Origin: Gammaproteobacteria bacterium | GTDB taxonomy: Bacteria > Pseudomonadota > Gammaproteobacteria > GCA-001735895 | Assembly (NCBI GenBank): GCA_029882955.1 | Contig: JAOUJX010000110.1 | Coordinates: 1-10,815, forward strand | Direction: 5' to 3' | Length of the DNA: 10,815 bases | In this document: piece by piece, positions 1 through 8,066 of the stretch | Position numbering within the stretch: position 1 is the stretch's first letter | Layout: each line of letters begins with the position of its first letter | Program-made: the position numbers and the translations under genes | Notes under the pieces: generated by a model | Databases searched by the model: none | What the model was told of the DNA's origin: nothing | What the model saw: only the letters and a program-made list of their open reading frames with translations

Positions 1-436
1 AAGACCCGGAAACTTCGAGGGCAATGGGTAGTTCGGCATAAAACCCTTTCTTTTCCTCGGCACTGGGCTTGAATTTTTTCATTTCCAGGCCGCTGGCGAG
101 ACCGGTTTGCGAGACATCGACAAGCAATGATTCGACATCGGTTTTTTCGGGTAATTGCCGCAGTAATGCACCGAATGATGCACGCATTTCTGCCAGTTGC
201 TCTTTGTATAGTTCGAGCTTGGCTGCCTGTCCGGCCTTTACTTTAAATTCGTTCTTTAATTCGACCTCTTTCTTTTCGTGCCGTTCAAGCACTTTAAGCT
301 GATTGAGCGTATCGAAATATATACCGGCGCCAATAATCATTACAAAGACGGTGACGAATATCCCGATTTTGATAGACATCGGGGCGTTACCGACATTATC
401 GGGCTCCAGGTGGTATTGGATTTCTTCGAAATTCAT
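1..436 (-). CDS. pilO: Type IV pilus inner-membrane protein PilO (C-terminus beyond the window)
   Basis: PilO is a bitopic inner-membrane protein that pairs with PilN and, with PilM and PilP, forms the alignment complex linking the pilus motor to the outer-membrane secretin PilQ. The window holds the first 145 residues; family members are about 200, so the end of the periplasmic domain is missing. Visible are a short cytoplasmic N-terminus (MNFEEIQYHL), one membrane segment at about 22-41, a charged heptad-like coiled-coil stretch at about 44-92, and the family-typical LLRQLPEKTDVESLL at 91-105 leading into the ferredoxin-like fold. The start ATG shares its A with the pilN stop (TAATG), and a GGAGG nine bases upstream lies inside pilN, so translation is probably coupled to pilN. 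Identity rests on motifs plus position after pilM and pilN. Confidence 0.95.
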   Translation of the reverse strand, partial: MNFEEIQYHLEPDNVGNAPMSIKIGIFVTVFVMIIGAGIYFDTLNQLKVLERHEKKEVELKNEFKVKAGQAAKLELYKEQLAEMRASFGALLRQLPEKTDVESLLVDVSQTGLASGLEMKKFKPSAEEKKGFYAELPIALEVSGS

Positions 437-1023
437 TATTGAAGTCCTCCATCTTCGTTTGCGTCTTCCTCGGTGGCGTTCGGAGAAGTTTGCTGGACGG
501 TTAAGGTGAAGCTGCTAATTCGGGTTACTTTTTTGTCTTCAATTTCAATGACTGTCAGATTAGGGTCCTTTAGCCATTCGGAATTACTCAGGTTACGCAT
601 ATAGGTTGATACACGAGCGTTGGATTCTGCCAGGCCATTCATGATCAGGTTGTTGCCCGTTTGCGAGAGTTTTTCGAGATATACACCGTTGGGTACAGTA
701 CCTACTATTTCGGTAAACAAATGGACGATAGAAGGGCGGCTGGTCTGCAGGTCTTGAATTATTTCCATACGCTCCAGCAGATTGCGACGAACTTTGCGTA
801 AATCTCTTATTTCAGCGATCTGCGCATCTAACTTACTGATTTCGGCCGTAATAAATTTATTTCGAGATAGCTGGTAATCGATTTTAGCGCTCATCTGCAT
901 ATGAATCAGGCCAACAATAGCCGCGCCCAGCACTATGGTCGCGACCAGCATGATGACGAACTGTTTCTTCTGATCCTGGCGCCTTTCCTCGCGCCAGGGG
1001 AGTAAATTTATAGTGGTTATCAT
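436..1023 (-). CDS. pilN: Type IV pilus assembly protein PilN
   Basis: PilN is a bitopic inner-membrane protein of the pilus alignment complex; its cytoplasmic tail docks into PilM and its periplasmic part dimerises with PilO. The 195 residues match the usual length. The N-terminus carries the family signature INLLPWRE at residues 5-12, the peptide known to bind PilM. It is followed by a basic stretch, one membrane helix at about 22-42 and a predicted coiled coil at about 48-90, then the periplasmic domain. The ATG overlaps the pilM stop by four bases (ATGA), and a GAGGAG lies ten bases upstream, so it is translationally coupled to pilM. Nothing in the protein looks damaged. Confidence 0.97.
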   Translation of the reverse strand: MITTINLLPWREERRQDQKKQFVIMLVATIVLGAAIVGLIHMQMSAKIDYQLSRNKFITAEISKLDAQIAEIRDLRKVRRNLLERMEIIQDLQTSRPSIVHLFTEIVGTVPNGVYLEKLSQTGNNLIMNGLAESNARVSTYMRNLSNSEWLKDPNLTVIEIEDKKVTRISSFTLTVQQTSPNATEEDANEDGGLQ

Positions 1024-2087
1024 TCGTATTCCGCTCCTCGAATCGCTAATCCGGTAGCTATCAGGAATGAAGGAGCATCCGTTTCCAGATTGGCTTTGTT
1101 AACTTTACTTGAGGCGGACATGTTTGCGAAAGGATTAGCAATGCTGGTAGGTACGCCAATATGTGACTCTGTGAGTTCAGCCAGGCTGGGTATACAAGCT
1201 GTACCGCCCGCCAGAACAAGGTGGTCTATATCACCGATATCACCGCCTGCCGAATAGAAAAACTGTAAAAAACGACTGACCTGCTGTGCTGTGGTTTCTT
1301 TGAAAGGATTGAGCACTTCAGGTTCATAGTTGTCCGGCAGTCCGCCCTGACGTTTTGCTAGCCCGGCTTCATCGTATGACAAACCGTAGCGACGCATGAT
1401 CTCTTCAGTTAATTGTTTGCCGCCAAAATTTTGCTCGCGCGTATAAACCAGATGATGGTCGTGTACGACACTTAAACTAGTCATGGTTGCACCGATATCG
1501 ATGATGGCGATGGTTTTACCCATGCCTTCGTCCGGCATTTGAGGCGCCATGACGGTAAACGCGGTTTCAATCGTATAGGCTTCTATATCGACTATCTTCG
1601 CAGTTAAACCGGCTAGTTCAATGGCAGCGACACGGGCGTCGACATTTTCACTGCGGCTGGCCGCGAGTAATACATCGACTGTCTCGGGGTTATTTTCAGT
1701 GACACCTGTAACCTGAAAATCGAGTGCAACTTCTTCCAGTGGATAGGGGATATACTGATCGGCCTCGAGTTGTATCTGGCCTTCCATTTCGGCATCCGAC
1801 AGATTGGCTGGCATGGTAATCTTTTTGGTTATTACTGAAGATCCTGCAACCGCAATTGCGACATTTTTCGATTTAATTTTTGACTTGTTCAGTGCACGCT
1901 TTACACTCTCGGCCACCGATTCGATTTCTGCGATGTTTTTTTCGACAACAGCATTAGCAGGCAGGGGCTCGACGCCAATACCTTCGATTCGGTAACTGGA
2001 GCCGGTTTTGCTAAGTTCCATCATCTTTACAGATGTTGAACTAATGTCTATTCCGATAAGCGGCGGTTTTTTACGTGTTAAAAACAC
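1020..2087 (-). CDS. pilM: Type IV pilus actin-like ATPase PilM
   Basis: PilM is a cytoplasmic FtsA/actin-fold protein that binds ATP and the PilN tail and connects the pilus motor ATPases to the inner-membrane platform. The 355 residues fit the family (about 354). The phosphate-1 motif is GIDISSTSVK at 12-21, phosphate-2 is IDIGATMTSL at 196-205, and the adenosine motif is LAGGTACIP at 292-300; GVPTSIANPF at 311-320 is the usual PilM C-terminal signature. The start is GTG, with GAGGG six bases upstream; an ATG at 2100-2098 is out of frame, and the protein already begins just before the first strand of the fold (PPLIGIDIS). It is the first gene of the pilMNO(PQ) operon, divergent from mrcA. 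Confidence 0.97.
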   Translation of the reverse strand: MFLTRKKPPLIGIDISSTSVKMMELSKTGSSYRIEGIGVEPLPANAVVEKNIAEIESVAESVKRALNKSKIKSKNVAIAVAGSSVITKKITMPANLSDAEMEGQIQLEADQYIPYPLEEVALDFQVTGVTENNPETVDVLLAASRSENVDARVAAIELAGLTAKIVDIEAYTIETAFTVMAPQMPDEGMGKTIAIIDIGATMTSLSVVHDHHLVYTREQNFGGKQLTEEIMRRYGLSYDEAGLAKRQGGLPDNYEPEVLNPFKETTAQQVSRFLQFFYSAGGDIGDIDHLVLAGGTACIPSLAELTESHIGVPTSIANPFANMSASSKVNKANLETDAPSFLIATGLAIRGAEYE

Positions 2088-2262
2088 CGGTATCCCTCAT
2101 GTGAGCCTGTGTTGGTTAATACTAGTGATAAACTACATTAACATCTAGTCGTAAGTGTATAAAATGTTAAATTATTCTATTAATACGTCGAAGAGTCTAG
2201 TTCAACTAATTACGCTTGTCGATACTTTTTCATGTAATTCTTTATAAATATTGTCTAACTTT
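2088..2262. promoter_or_regulatory. Divergent control region between pilM and mrcA
   Basis: This 175-base, AT-rich gap must hold the promoters of both the pilM operon (minus) and mrcA (plus). I could not find a pair of hexamers at good spacing for either direction. A TATAAA at 2243-2248 and another at 2158-2163 on the plus strand lack a convincing -35 partner at 16-18 bases. On the minus strand a TTGAAC (2206-2201) is followed by AT-rich sequence but no good -10 at the right distance. That it is regulatory is inferred from gene orientation, not from recognised sites. Confidence 0.45.
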
Positions 2263-4824
2263 ATGATAAAACTGGTAAAAATACTATCCTGGTTATTCGT
2301 GTCCGGGTTAATGGTGCTGATAGCTGGCATTTTTTATATCTATAGCGTTTTAGTTCCTGAGCTGCCTTCAATCGAACACCTGGAGGATGCTCAACTACAG
2401 GTTCCATTACGGGTCTACGATAGAAATGAAATTCTGCTTGCCGAATATGGCGAGCATCGGCGTATTCCGGTGTCTTTTGAGGAAATCCCGTCGCATATCA
2501 TTGAGGCATTCATATCTGCGGAAGATGATCAATTCTGGCAACACGTCGGTGTAGATCCGATGGCATTAGTCGCAGCAGCGTATGAATTGATAACAACGGG
2601 CAATAAGACGCGTGGCGGTAGTACTATCACCATGCAGGTGGCGCGTAACTTCTTTCTCAGTCCGGAACAAACATACTCTCGAAAGCTGAATGAAATTCTA
2701 CTGGCGCTGAAAATAGAGGGTGATCTGAGTAAGGAAAAAATTCTCGAACTTTATTTGAATAAGATATACATGGGCAATCGAGCCTACGGTATAGTCGCGG
2801 CGGCACAGGTTTATTATAACAAGTCGTTGCAGAACCTGACTCTGGCGCAGGCGGCAATGATCGCCGGGTTGCCAAAAGCGCCCTCCAAGTACAACCCGAT
2901 CAGAAATCCTGAGCGAGCTCTAATCCGACGAAACCATATATTAAGTCGTATGCGATCTCTCGATTATATCGGCGATGAGGAATTTGATTTAGCCAGGCTT
3001 GAGCCTGTCACTGCCGAGTTACATGTTTCCGAAAAGATAGCCGATGCGCAATACGTAACGGAAATGGTTCGTGCTCAGTTATTCGAAGAGTACGGTGAGG
3101 AAGCCTATAAGATGGGGCTTAAGGCTTATACGACGATTGATGGCAATTTACAGTCGGTTGCCAATCGGGCATTGAGGCAGGCGTTACTCGATTATTACCG
3201 TCGTCATGGTTATCGGGGGGTGATTAAGTCGATTGATTTGTCATTGCTCGAAGAGGATCCGTTCGATGCCGAACTGGTGAGCGATGAGCAAATCGGCAGT
3301 CTACAGCAGGCCGTGGTTACAAAGGTTGATGAGGTATTTGTTAGCGCACTAATATCAGGTTATGAAACTATTCAGATTCCTTTTGAGCAGGGTCTGGACT
3401 GGGCATCGAAGTTTCACGATGTGAATAACAAGGGAGAAGACCCGAAGCTTCCCTCGGACGTGTTAAAAGAAGGTGATGTGATTTGGGTCGAGCAACGAAA
3501 TGCCGATCTCTGGTTGTTGGCTGATATACCTAAAGTAGAGGGTGCGCTGGTGTCGCTCGATTCTTCGGATGGGGCAATCAAAGCCCTGGTAGGCGGGTTT
3601 GATTTTTTTCGTAACAAATTTAATCGTGCTATTCAGGCTCGTCGACAGCCGGGTTCTAACTTTAAGCCTTTTATTTATTCTGCCGCTCTCGAAAAAGGTT
3701 TCACTGCGGCCAGTATCATTAATGATGCGCCCGTAGTATTCGACGATGATTCCCTCGAAGCAACCTGGCGGCCGGAAAACTACTCAGGTAAATTCTATGG
3801 GCCTACTCGATTGCGAGAAGCGCTGGTCAAGTCGAGAAACCTGGTGTCTATCCGTATTTTGCAGGCTATCGGACTTCGCGGGGCGACTCGGTACGCGCAA
3901 CGCTTTGGCCTTGAAAAGGCTCACATGCCTTATGATTTATCTCTCGCACTGGGCAGTGGCACTTTCGCGCCGATCGAGATCGCTCGAGGCTATTCGGTAT
4001 TTTCCAACGATGGTTATCTAATCGATCCTTATTACCTGCAGAGGATAGTAGCGGGCAATGGCAATGTCATATTTCGTCATAATCCCCGGATTGTTTGTCG
4101 GGGCTGTGACGAGGATATAGAGGCCGATTCAGAAGGCGGCGAGGCTGCCACTTTAGCTGTTGCGCTCGAAGTGGATGAAGTGCCACAGGCGACTGCAGTA
4201 AACGAGTCATTGCTCGAAACCACGGAAGATACCGCCACTGAAGAAGTTGAGGCGAGTGTTCAAATCGATCTGGCAGATGAAATTTTACCAGTACTGTACG
4301 CTCCTCGTGTTATCTCCAGTCAGAACGCTTTTATCATGCGTTCAATGATGCGCGAGGTTGTCAGCCGCGGGACGGCAGTTCGAGCCAAGGCGCTGGGAAG
4401 AAGCGATATTGGTGGTAAAACCGGCACCACTAACGACCAGGTTGACGCCTGGTTTAGTGGCTTTAACGATCAAGTCGTGACTACCAGTTGGGTTGGATTC
4501 GATAATCAGCAGACCCTGGGTCGTCGAGAGACCGGCGGGCGTGCCGCTTTGCCCATGTGGGTGGAATATATGCGAGTGGCGTTAGAGGGTATGCCTGAGA
4601 CTATTGAGGATCAGCCCGAAGGTCTGGTTACTGTTCGAATTGATGCCGATACCGGGAAGCGTGCAACGCCTGACTCGGTGAATAGTCGATTTGAAATATT
4701 CCGAACTGAAAACGCCCCGCTCGAAAAACGTGTCGCCAGTACCAGCGGTAATGGCGAAGAGCTTGGCGGGGTTATCGAGAATACCTCAGAAACCGAAGAA
4801 GAAATTGTCGAAGATATTTTTTAG
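2263..4824 (+). CDS. mrcA: Bifunctional penicillin-binding protein 1a (class A PBP)
   Basis: PBP1a polymerises lipid II into glycan strands and cross-links the stem peptides; it is anchored in the inner membrane with its enzymatic domains in the periplasm. From the ATG the protein has 853 residues, near the usual length. Order: membrane anchor at about 7-28; glycosyltransferase family 51 domain with Glu87 in SAEDDQF and RGGSTITMQVARN from 117; an inserted OB-type region after about residue 300; transpeptidase with SNFK (Ser465, Lys468), SRN (524-526) and KTGT (from Lys719). All catalytic motifs are intact. An acidic insert (about 616-676) and an acidic tail (827-853) are notable. An in-frame TTG at 2251 would add four residues; I chose ATG because the protein then opens MIKLVKILSW like its relatives. 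Neither start has a clear ribosome site. The gene is also called ponA in Pseudomonas. Confidence 0.96.
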   Translation: MIKLVKILSWLFVSGLMVLIAGIFYIYSVLVPELPSIEHLEDAQLQVPLRVYDRNEILLAEYGEHRRIPVSFEEIPSHIIEAFISAEDDQFWQHVGVDPMALVAAAYELITTGNKTRGGSTITMQVARNFFLSPEQTYSRKLNEILLALKIEGDLSKEKILELYLNKIYMGNRAYGIVAAAQVYYNKSLQNLTLAQAAMIAGLPKAPSKYNPIRNPERALIRRNHILSRMRSLDYIGDEEFDLARLEPVTAELHVSEKIADAQYVTEMVRAQLFEEYGEEAYKMGLKAYTTIDGNLQSVANRALRQALLDYYRRHGYRGVIKSIDLSLLEEDPFDAELVSDEQIGSLQQAVVTKVDEVFVSALISGYETIQIPFEQGLDWASKFHDVNNKGEDPKLPSDVLKEGDVIWVEQRNADLWLLADIPKVEGALVSLDSSDGAIKALVGGFDFFRNKFNRAIQARRQPGSNFKPFIYSAALEKGFTAASIINDAPVVFDDDSLEATWRPENYSGKFYGPTRLREALVKSRNLVSIRILQAIGLRGATRYAQRFGLEKAHMPYDLSLALGSGTFAPIEIARGYSVFSNDGYLIDPYYLQRIVAGNGNVIFRHNPRIVCRGCDEDIEADSEGGEAATLAVALEVDEVPQATAVNESLLETTEDTATEEVEASVQIDLADEILPVLYAPRVISSQNAFIMRSMMREVVSRGTAVRAKALGRSDIGGKTGTTNDQVDAWFSGFNDQVVTTSWVGFDNQQTLGRRETGGRAALPMWVEYMRVALEGMPETIEDQPEGLVTVRIDADTGKRATPDSVNSRFEIFRTENAPLEKRVASTSGNGEELGGVIENTSETEEEIVEDIF

Positions 4825-4840
4825 GCTAACAAGGGCTCGG

Positions 4841-5923
4841 CTAGCTTTGTGCGGTTGCCCTGATCTCTCGGCCGAATTGGTGGACGTTATCGACCACCAC
4901 TGCCAGATGATCTGGATTCACCGACGGGTGGATGCCGTGGCCGAGATTGAAAACATGGCCGTTATGATTTCCGAAATCGGTCATTATTTTTTTCACGGCC
5001 TCAGTAATAGTAGCCGGCGAAGCGTAAAGCGTACAGGGGTCCAGATTGCCCTGTAGCGCGACTTTATGTCCCACGCGCTGCCTGGCTTCATCTATATTAA
5101 TGGTCCAGTCGAGACCGATAGCATCGCAACCTGTATCGGCGGTTGCTTCAATCCACTGCGCGCCGCCTTTGGTGAATAGAGTCACCGGAATAGTTTCACC
5201 ATCGTGGTTACGTTTTAACTGAGAAACAATTTGCTGCATGTAATCGAGTGAGAAACTGCGATAAGTTTCTGGCGTTAACACACCGCCCCAGGTATCAAAA
5301 ACCATTACTGCCTGAGCGCCGGCTTCGATCTGTGCATTTAAATAAGTGACGACAGACTGTGCCACCGTGTCGAGAATTTTGTGTAGGGCCTTGGGGTTAT
5401 CGTAAAGCATGCCTTTAACATACCGATAATCTTTTGAACTGCCGCCTTCAACCATATAAGTCGCCAGTGTCCAGGGGCTGCCGCTAAAGCCAATGAGCGG
5501 AACCTTGCCGTTCAGTTCTCGACGGATCAGACTCACCGCATCGGTGACATAACGTAAACTCTCAGACGGATCGGGAACAAACAATTTGTCGATGTCATTT
5601 TGATTACGTAACGGATGTTCGAATTTTGGGCCTTCACCTTCGCTAAAATATAAGCCCAGTCCCATGGCATCCGGGATCGTCAGAATGTCGGAAAACAGTA
5701 TGGCTGCATCGAGATCAAATCGACGCAGAGGCTGCAGGGTCACTTCACAGGCGAGTTCCGGGTTTTTGCAAAGGTCGAGAAAGCTTCCTGCCTGTTGTCG
5801 GGTTTCGCGATATTCCGGTAAATAACGACCAGCCTGGCGCATGATCCAGACAGGCGTGGTATCGGTTGGTTGTCGGAGTAGCGCTTTGATTAGGCGGTCA
5901 TTTTTTAATGGTGCGAAGTTCAA
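4841..5923 (-). CDS. hemE: Uroporphyrinogen decarboxylase HemE
   Basis: HemE removes four carboxyl groups from uroporphyrinogen III to give coproporphyrinogen III in haem synthesis, in the cytoplasm, without a cofactor. The 360 residues match the family. PVWIMRQAGRYLPEY at 24-38 holds the substrate-binding arginines, LFSDI at 76-80 the conserved active-site aspartate (Asp79), GFSGSPWTLATYMVEGG spans 145-161, FDTWGG 209-214, and FNLGHGI 325-331. The start is TTG: the only nearby ATG is out of frame, and the conserved LKNDR near the N-terminus lies only a few codons in, so a later start would truncate it. A GGAG nine bases upstream lies in the last codons of gltD, three bases away, suggesting coupled translation. 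It is last in the rpsU-yqeY-gltD-hemE run and ends 16 bases from the convergent mrcA; no clear terminator is visible in that gap. Confidence 0.97.
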   Translation of the reverse strand: MNFAPLKNDRLIKALLRQPTDTTPVWIMRQAGRYLPEYRETRQQAGSFLDLCKNPELACEVTLQPLRRFDLDAAILFSDILTIPDAMGLGLYFSEGEGPKFEHPLRNQNDIDKLFVPDPSESLRYVTDAVSLIRRELNGKVPLIGFSGSPWTLATYMVEGGSSKDYRYVKGMLYDNPKALHKILDTVAQSVVTYLNAQIEAGAQAVMVFDTWGGVLTPETYRSFSLDYMQQIVSQLKRNHDGETIPVTLFTKGGAQWIEATADTGCDAIGLDWTINIDEARQRVGHKVALQGNLDPCTLYASPATITEAVKKIMTDFGNHNGHVFNLGHGIHPSVNPDHLAVVVDNVHQFGREIRATAQS

Positions 5924-5926
5924 GGT

Positions 5927-7336
5927 TTAAATCTCCAGGTAGTCTAGAATGCCTTCGGCGGCTTTACGGCCTTCGTAAATCGCGGTGACTACGAGGTCTG
6001 ATCCACGCACCATGTCGCCACCTGCGAAGACCTTGTTGTTGCTGGTCTGGAAGGGGAATTTGGATTTTTCCGGAGCGATCACTCTGCCGGAATCGTCGGT
6101 ATCGATATTATGCTGTGATAGCCAACTATCCGGGCTGGGTCGAAACCCGAAGGCGATGACGACGACATCGGCCGGTAATATTTCTTCGGAGTTGGGGATT
6201 ATTTCGGGCCGCTGCCGCCCCTGTTCGTCGGCTTCGCCGAGTTGGGTCGAAACCAGCTTGATACCCTCGACCGCATCGTCGCCAACAATTTCGAGCGGTT
6301 GGCGGTTGAACAGAAATTCGATACCTTCTTCTTTGGCGTTGGCGACTTCGCGTGCAGATCCGGGCATGTTGGTTTCGTCTCGACGGTAGGCGCAGGTGAC
6401 TGATTTGGCGTTCTGTCGAATCGCAGTTCGGACACAGTCCATAGCTGTATCACCGCCGCCAAGCACGACTACATTTTGATCAGAAAAATCGACAAACTCA
6501 GGTTTAGCTGTGGTATTAAAATCAATTTCGTGATGGATGTTGGATACCAGGTAAGGTAGTGCTTCGTGCACGCCTTTCTTACCCTCCCCGGGGAAGCCGC
6601 CTTTCATGTAGGTATAAGTACCAGTACCGAGAAATGCAGCATCAAAGTCGGTCAGTAACTGCCCGAAGCTAATATCCTTGCCGACGTCGGTGTTCAGACG
6701 AAATTCCACGCCCATGTCTTCGAACATCTTGCGGCGTCGGGTGATAACGTCTTTTTCCAGCTTAAATGGTGGAATACCAAAAGTTAGCAAGCCACCGATT
6801 TCGGGGTAGCGGTCGAATACTACGGCTTTCACGCCGTTTCGCGTGAGTACATCGGCACAGGCGATGCCTGCTGGGCCAGCACCAACGATAGCGGCTGTTT
6901 TACCGGTTTCGATAACCGCAGATAGATCAGGCGACCAGCCGGCTTCGATGGCGGTATCGGTGATGTACTTCTCTACAGCACCGATAGTGACTGCACCAAA
7001 CCCCGTATTCAATGTACAGGCGCCTTCGCAGAGTCGATCCTGTGGGCAGACGCGGCCGCAGACTTCGGGCAGGCTATTGGTTTTGTGTGACATTTCGACG
7101 GCTTCGATAAGGTTGCCATCGGCAATTAATTTGAGCCAGTTAGGAATGTAATTGTGAACGGGGCATTTCCATTCGCAGTAGGGATTGCCGCATTCGAGGC
7201 ATCGATCGGCCTGAATCGCGGCCTGTTGTTGTCCATAAGAGGAATAAATTTCGTCAAACACCTGAACTCGGCTGGGTGCAGGCTTTTTTTCGGGATCGCT
7301 ACGTTGTACTTCCAGGAACTGGAATACATTAGACAT
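5927..7336 (-). CDS. gltD: Glutamate synthase (NADPH) small subunit GltD
   Basis: GltD is the FAD- and iron-sulfur-containing subunit that takes electrons from NADPH and passes them to the large subunit GltB, which makes glutamate from glutamine and 2-oxoglutarate. The 469 residues match the family. The N-terminal iron-sulfur region has cysteines at 46, 49, 54 and 58 (CLECGNPYCEWKC) and at 93, 97, 103 and 107 (CGRVCPQDRLCEGAC). The FAD site is GAGPAG at 152-157, the NADPH site GGGDTAMD at 293-300, and the C-terminal FAD motif FAGGDMVRGSDLVV at 437-450. It starts 12 bases after yqeY with a GGAA upstream and ends three bases before hemE. The partner gene gltB is not next to it, which is unusual. 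The close match of the N-terminus (FQF at 5-7, GNPYCEWKCPVHNYIPNWLKL-type cluster) favours true GltD over stand-alone homologues such as AegA or PreT. Confidence 0.94.
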   Translation of the reverse strand: MSNVFQFLEVQRSDPEKKPAPSRVQVFDEIYSSYGQQQAAIQADRCLECGNPYCEWKCPVHNYIPNWLKLIADGNLIEAVEMSHKTNSLPEVCGRVCPQDRLCEGACTLNTGFGAVTIGAVEKYITDTAIEAGWSPDLSAVIETGKTAAIVGAGPAGIACADVLTRNGVKAVVFDRYPEIGGLLTFGIPPFKLEKDVITRRRKMFEDMGVEFRLNTDVGKDISFGQLLTDFDAAFLGTGTYTYMKGGFPGEGKKGVHEALPYLVSNIHHEIDFNTTAKPEFVDFSDQNVVVLGGGDTAMDCVRTAIRQNAKSVTCAYRRDETNMPGSAREVANAKEEGIEFLFNRQPLEIVGDDAVEGIKLVSTQLGEADEQGRQRPEIIPNSEEILPADVVVIAFGFRPSPDSWLSQHNIDTDDSGRVIAPEKSKFPFQTSNNKVFAGGDMVRGSDLVVTAIYEGRKAAEGILDYLEI

Positions 7337-7348
7337 CAGCTAATTCCA

Positions 7349-7807
7349 TTAAGCTGGAGCGAGTCTGGTTTTAATCAACTGACTTACTTTTCCCATGTCG
7401 GCACGACCCTGGAGTTTCGGTTTTAGGATACCCATAACTTTCCCCATTTCCTTAATCGAGCTCGCGGCGCTAGTGCTGATAGCGTCATCTATGAGCGCTT
7501 CAATTTCGGCGTCGGAGAGTGCTTCAGGCAAATACTCCTGGATGATTTCCAGTTCATCCGCCTCGATTTTGATCAGGTCGTCACGACCCGCGGTAGTGAA
7601 CTGGGCAATCGACTCTCGGCGTTGCTTCGACATTTTGTCGAGGACGGCGATGACGCGGGCGTCGTCGAGATCGATTCTTTCGTCAACCTCGATTTGCTTG
7701 ATCGCAGAGAGCATGTTTCTGATTACCAGCAGTCTTGCCTTGTCGCCGCTTTTCATCGACGATTTCATGTCAGACATTAGCCGGGTTTTTAGTGCGCTAT
7801 CTGGCAT
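7349..7807 (-). CDS. yqeY: YqeY/GatB-related protein
   Basis: This 152-residue cytoplasmic protein belongs to the YqeY family, which resembles the tRNA-binding tail domain of GatB, the amidotransferase subunit; its exact cellular role is not settled. Family marks are QRRESIAQF at 62-70 followed by AGRDDL, an IIQEYLPEALSDAEIE stretch in the middle, and MGKVMGILKPKLQGRADMGK near the C-terminus. The length fits (E. coli YqeY is about 147). It lies 11 bases after rpsU, the standard gammaproteobacterial neighbour. Its ribosome site AAGG overlaps the rpsU stop codon (TAAGG), nine bases before the ATG, so the two are probably co-translated. The usual next gene, dnaG, is replaced here by gltD. Confidence 0.93.
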   Translation of the reverse strand: MPDSALKTRLMSDMKSSMKSGDKARLLVIRNMLSAIKQIEVDERIDLDDARVIAVLDKMSKQRRESIAQFTTAGRDDLIKIEADELEIIQEYLPEALSDAEIEALIDDAISTSAASSIKEMGKVMGILKPKLQGRADMGKVSQLIKTRLAPA

Positions 7808-7818
7808 CAGATAACGCC

Positions 7819-8034
7819 TTAGTACATGCGACGGCGGGTACCGAAATCCTTGGAGATGCGCTTGAAATTACGTTTTACGGCAGCGGCCGATTTGCGCTTA
7901 CGAACCGCCGTTGGCTTTTCGTAGTGCTGACGACGGCGTGTTTCGGTGAGAACACCCGCTTTTTCACAGGATCTTTTGAATCGACGCAGTGCGAAATCAA
8001 ACGGTTCGTTGTCCTTTACCTTGACTGATGGCAT
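7819..8034 (-). CDS. rpsU: 30S ribosomal protein S21
   Basis: S21 is a small, very basic protein of the 30S platform near the 3' end of 16S rRNA, needed for efficient initiation on natural mRNAs. The 71 residues match the family exactly in length and pattern: PSVKVKDNEPFDFALRRFKR at the N-terminus, SCEKAGVL at 22-29, YEKP at 38-41 and an arginine/lysine-rich tail ending RRRMY. It is the first gene of the minus-strand run rpsU-yqeY-gltD-hemE and is divergent from tsaD. Its ribosome site is weak (GGA about 12 bases upstream), which leaves room for control through the roughly 60-base leader that carries a stem-loop. Confidence 0.97.
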   Translation of the reverse strand: MPSVKVKDNEPFDFALRRFKRSCEKAGVLTETRRRQHYEKPTAVRKRKSAAAVKRNFKRISKDFGTRRRMY

Positions 8035-8066
8035 ATTAAATATAATCCAGATTCGTTAAAATAACT

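Noticed and set aside
4825..4840. A possible bidirectional terminator between mrcA and hemE.
   Set aside because: Only a four-base stem (GCTA/TAGC) could be formed and the T/A run is inside the mrcA coding end; too weak to call.
4691..5056. A 121-codon plus-strand frame spanning the mrcA end and hemE end.
   Set aside because: It overlaps two confidently assigned genes in other frames and shows no recognisable domain.
5985..6389. A 134-codon open frame on the plus strand inside gltD.
   Set aside because: It is antisense to well-conserved GltD sequence, has a composition typical of a reverse-frame shadow (rich in Ser, Pro, Arg) and no recognisable motif.
7395..7814. A 139-codon open frame on the plus strand covering nearly all of yqeY.
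   Set aside because: It mirrors the yqeY reading frame on the opposite strand, is Ser/Ile-rich low-complexity sequence, and has no family resemblance.
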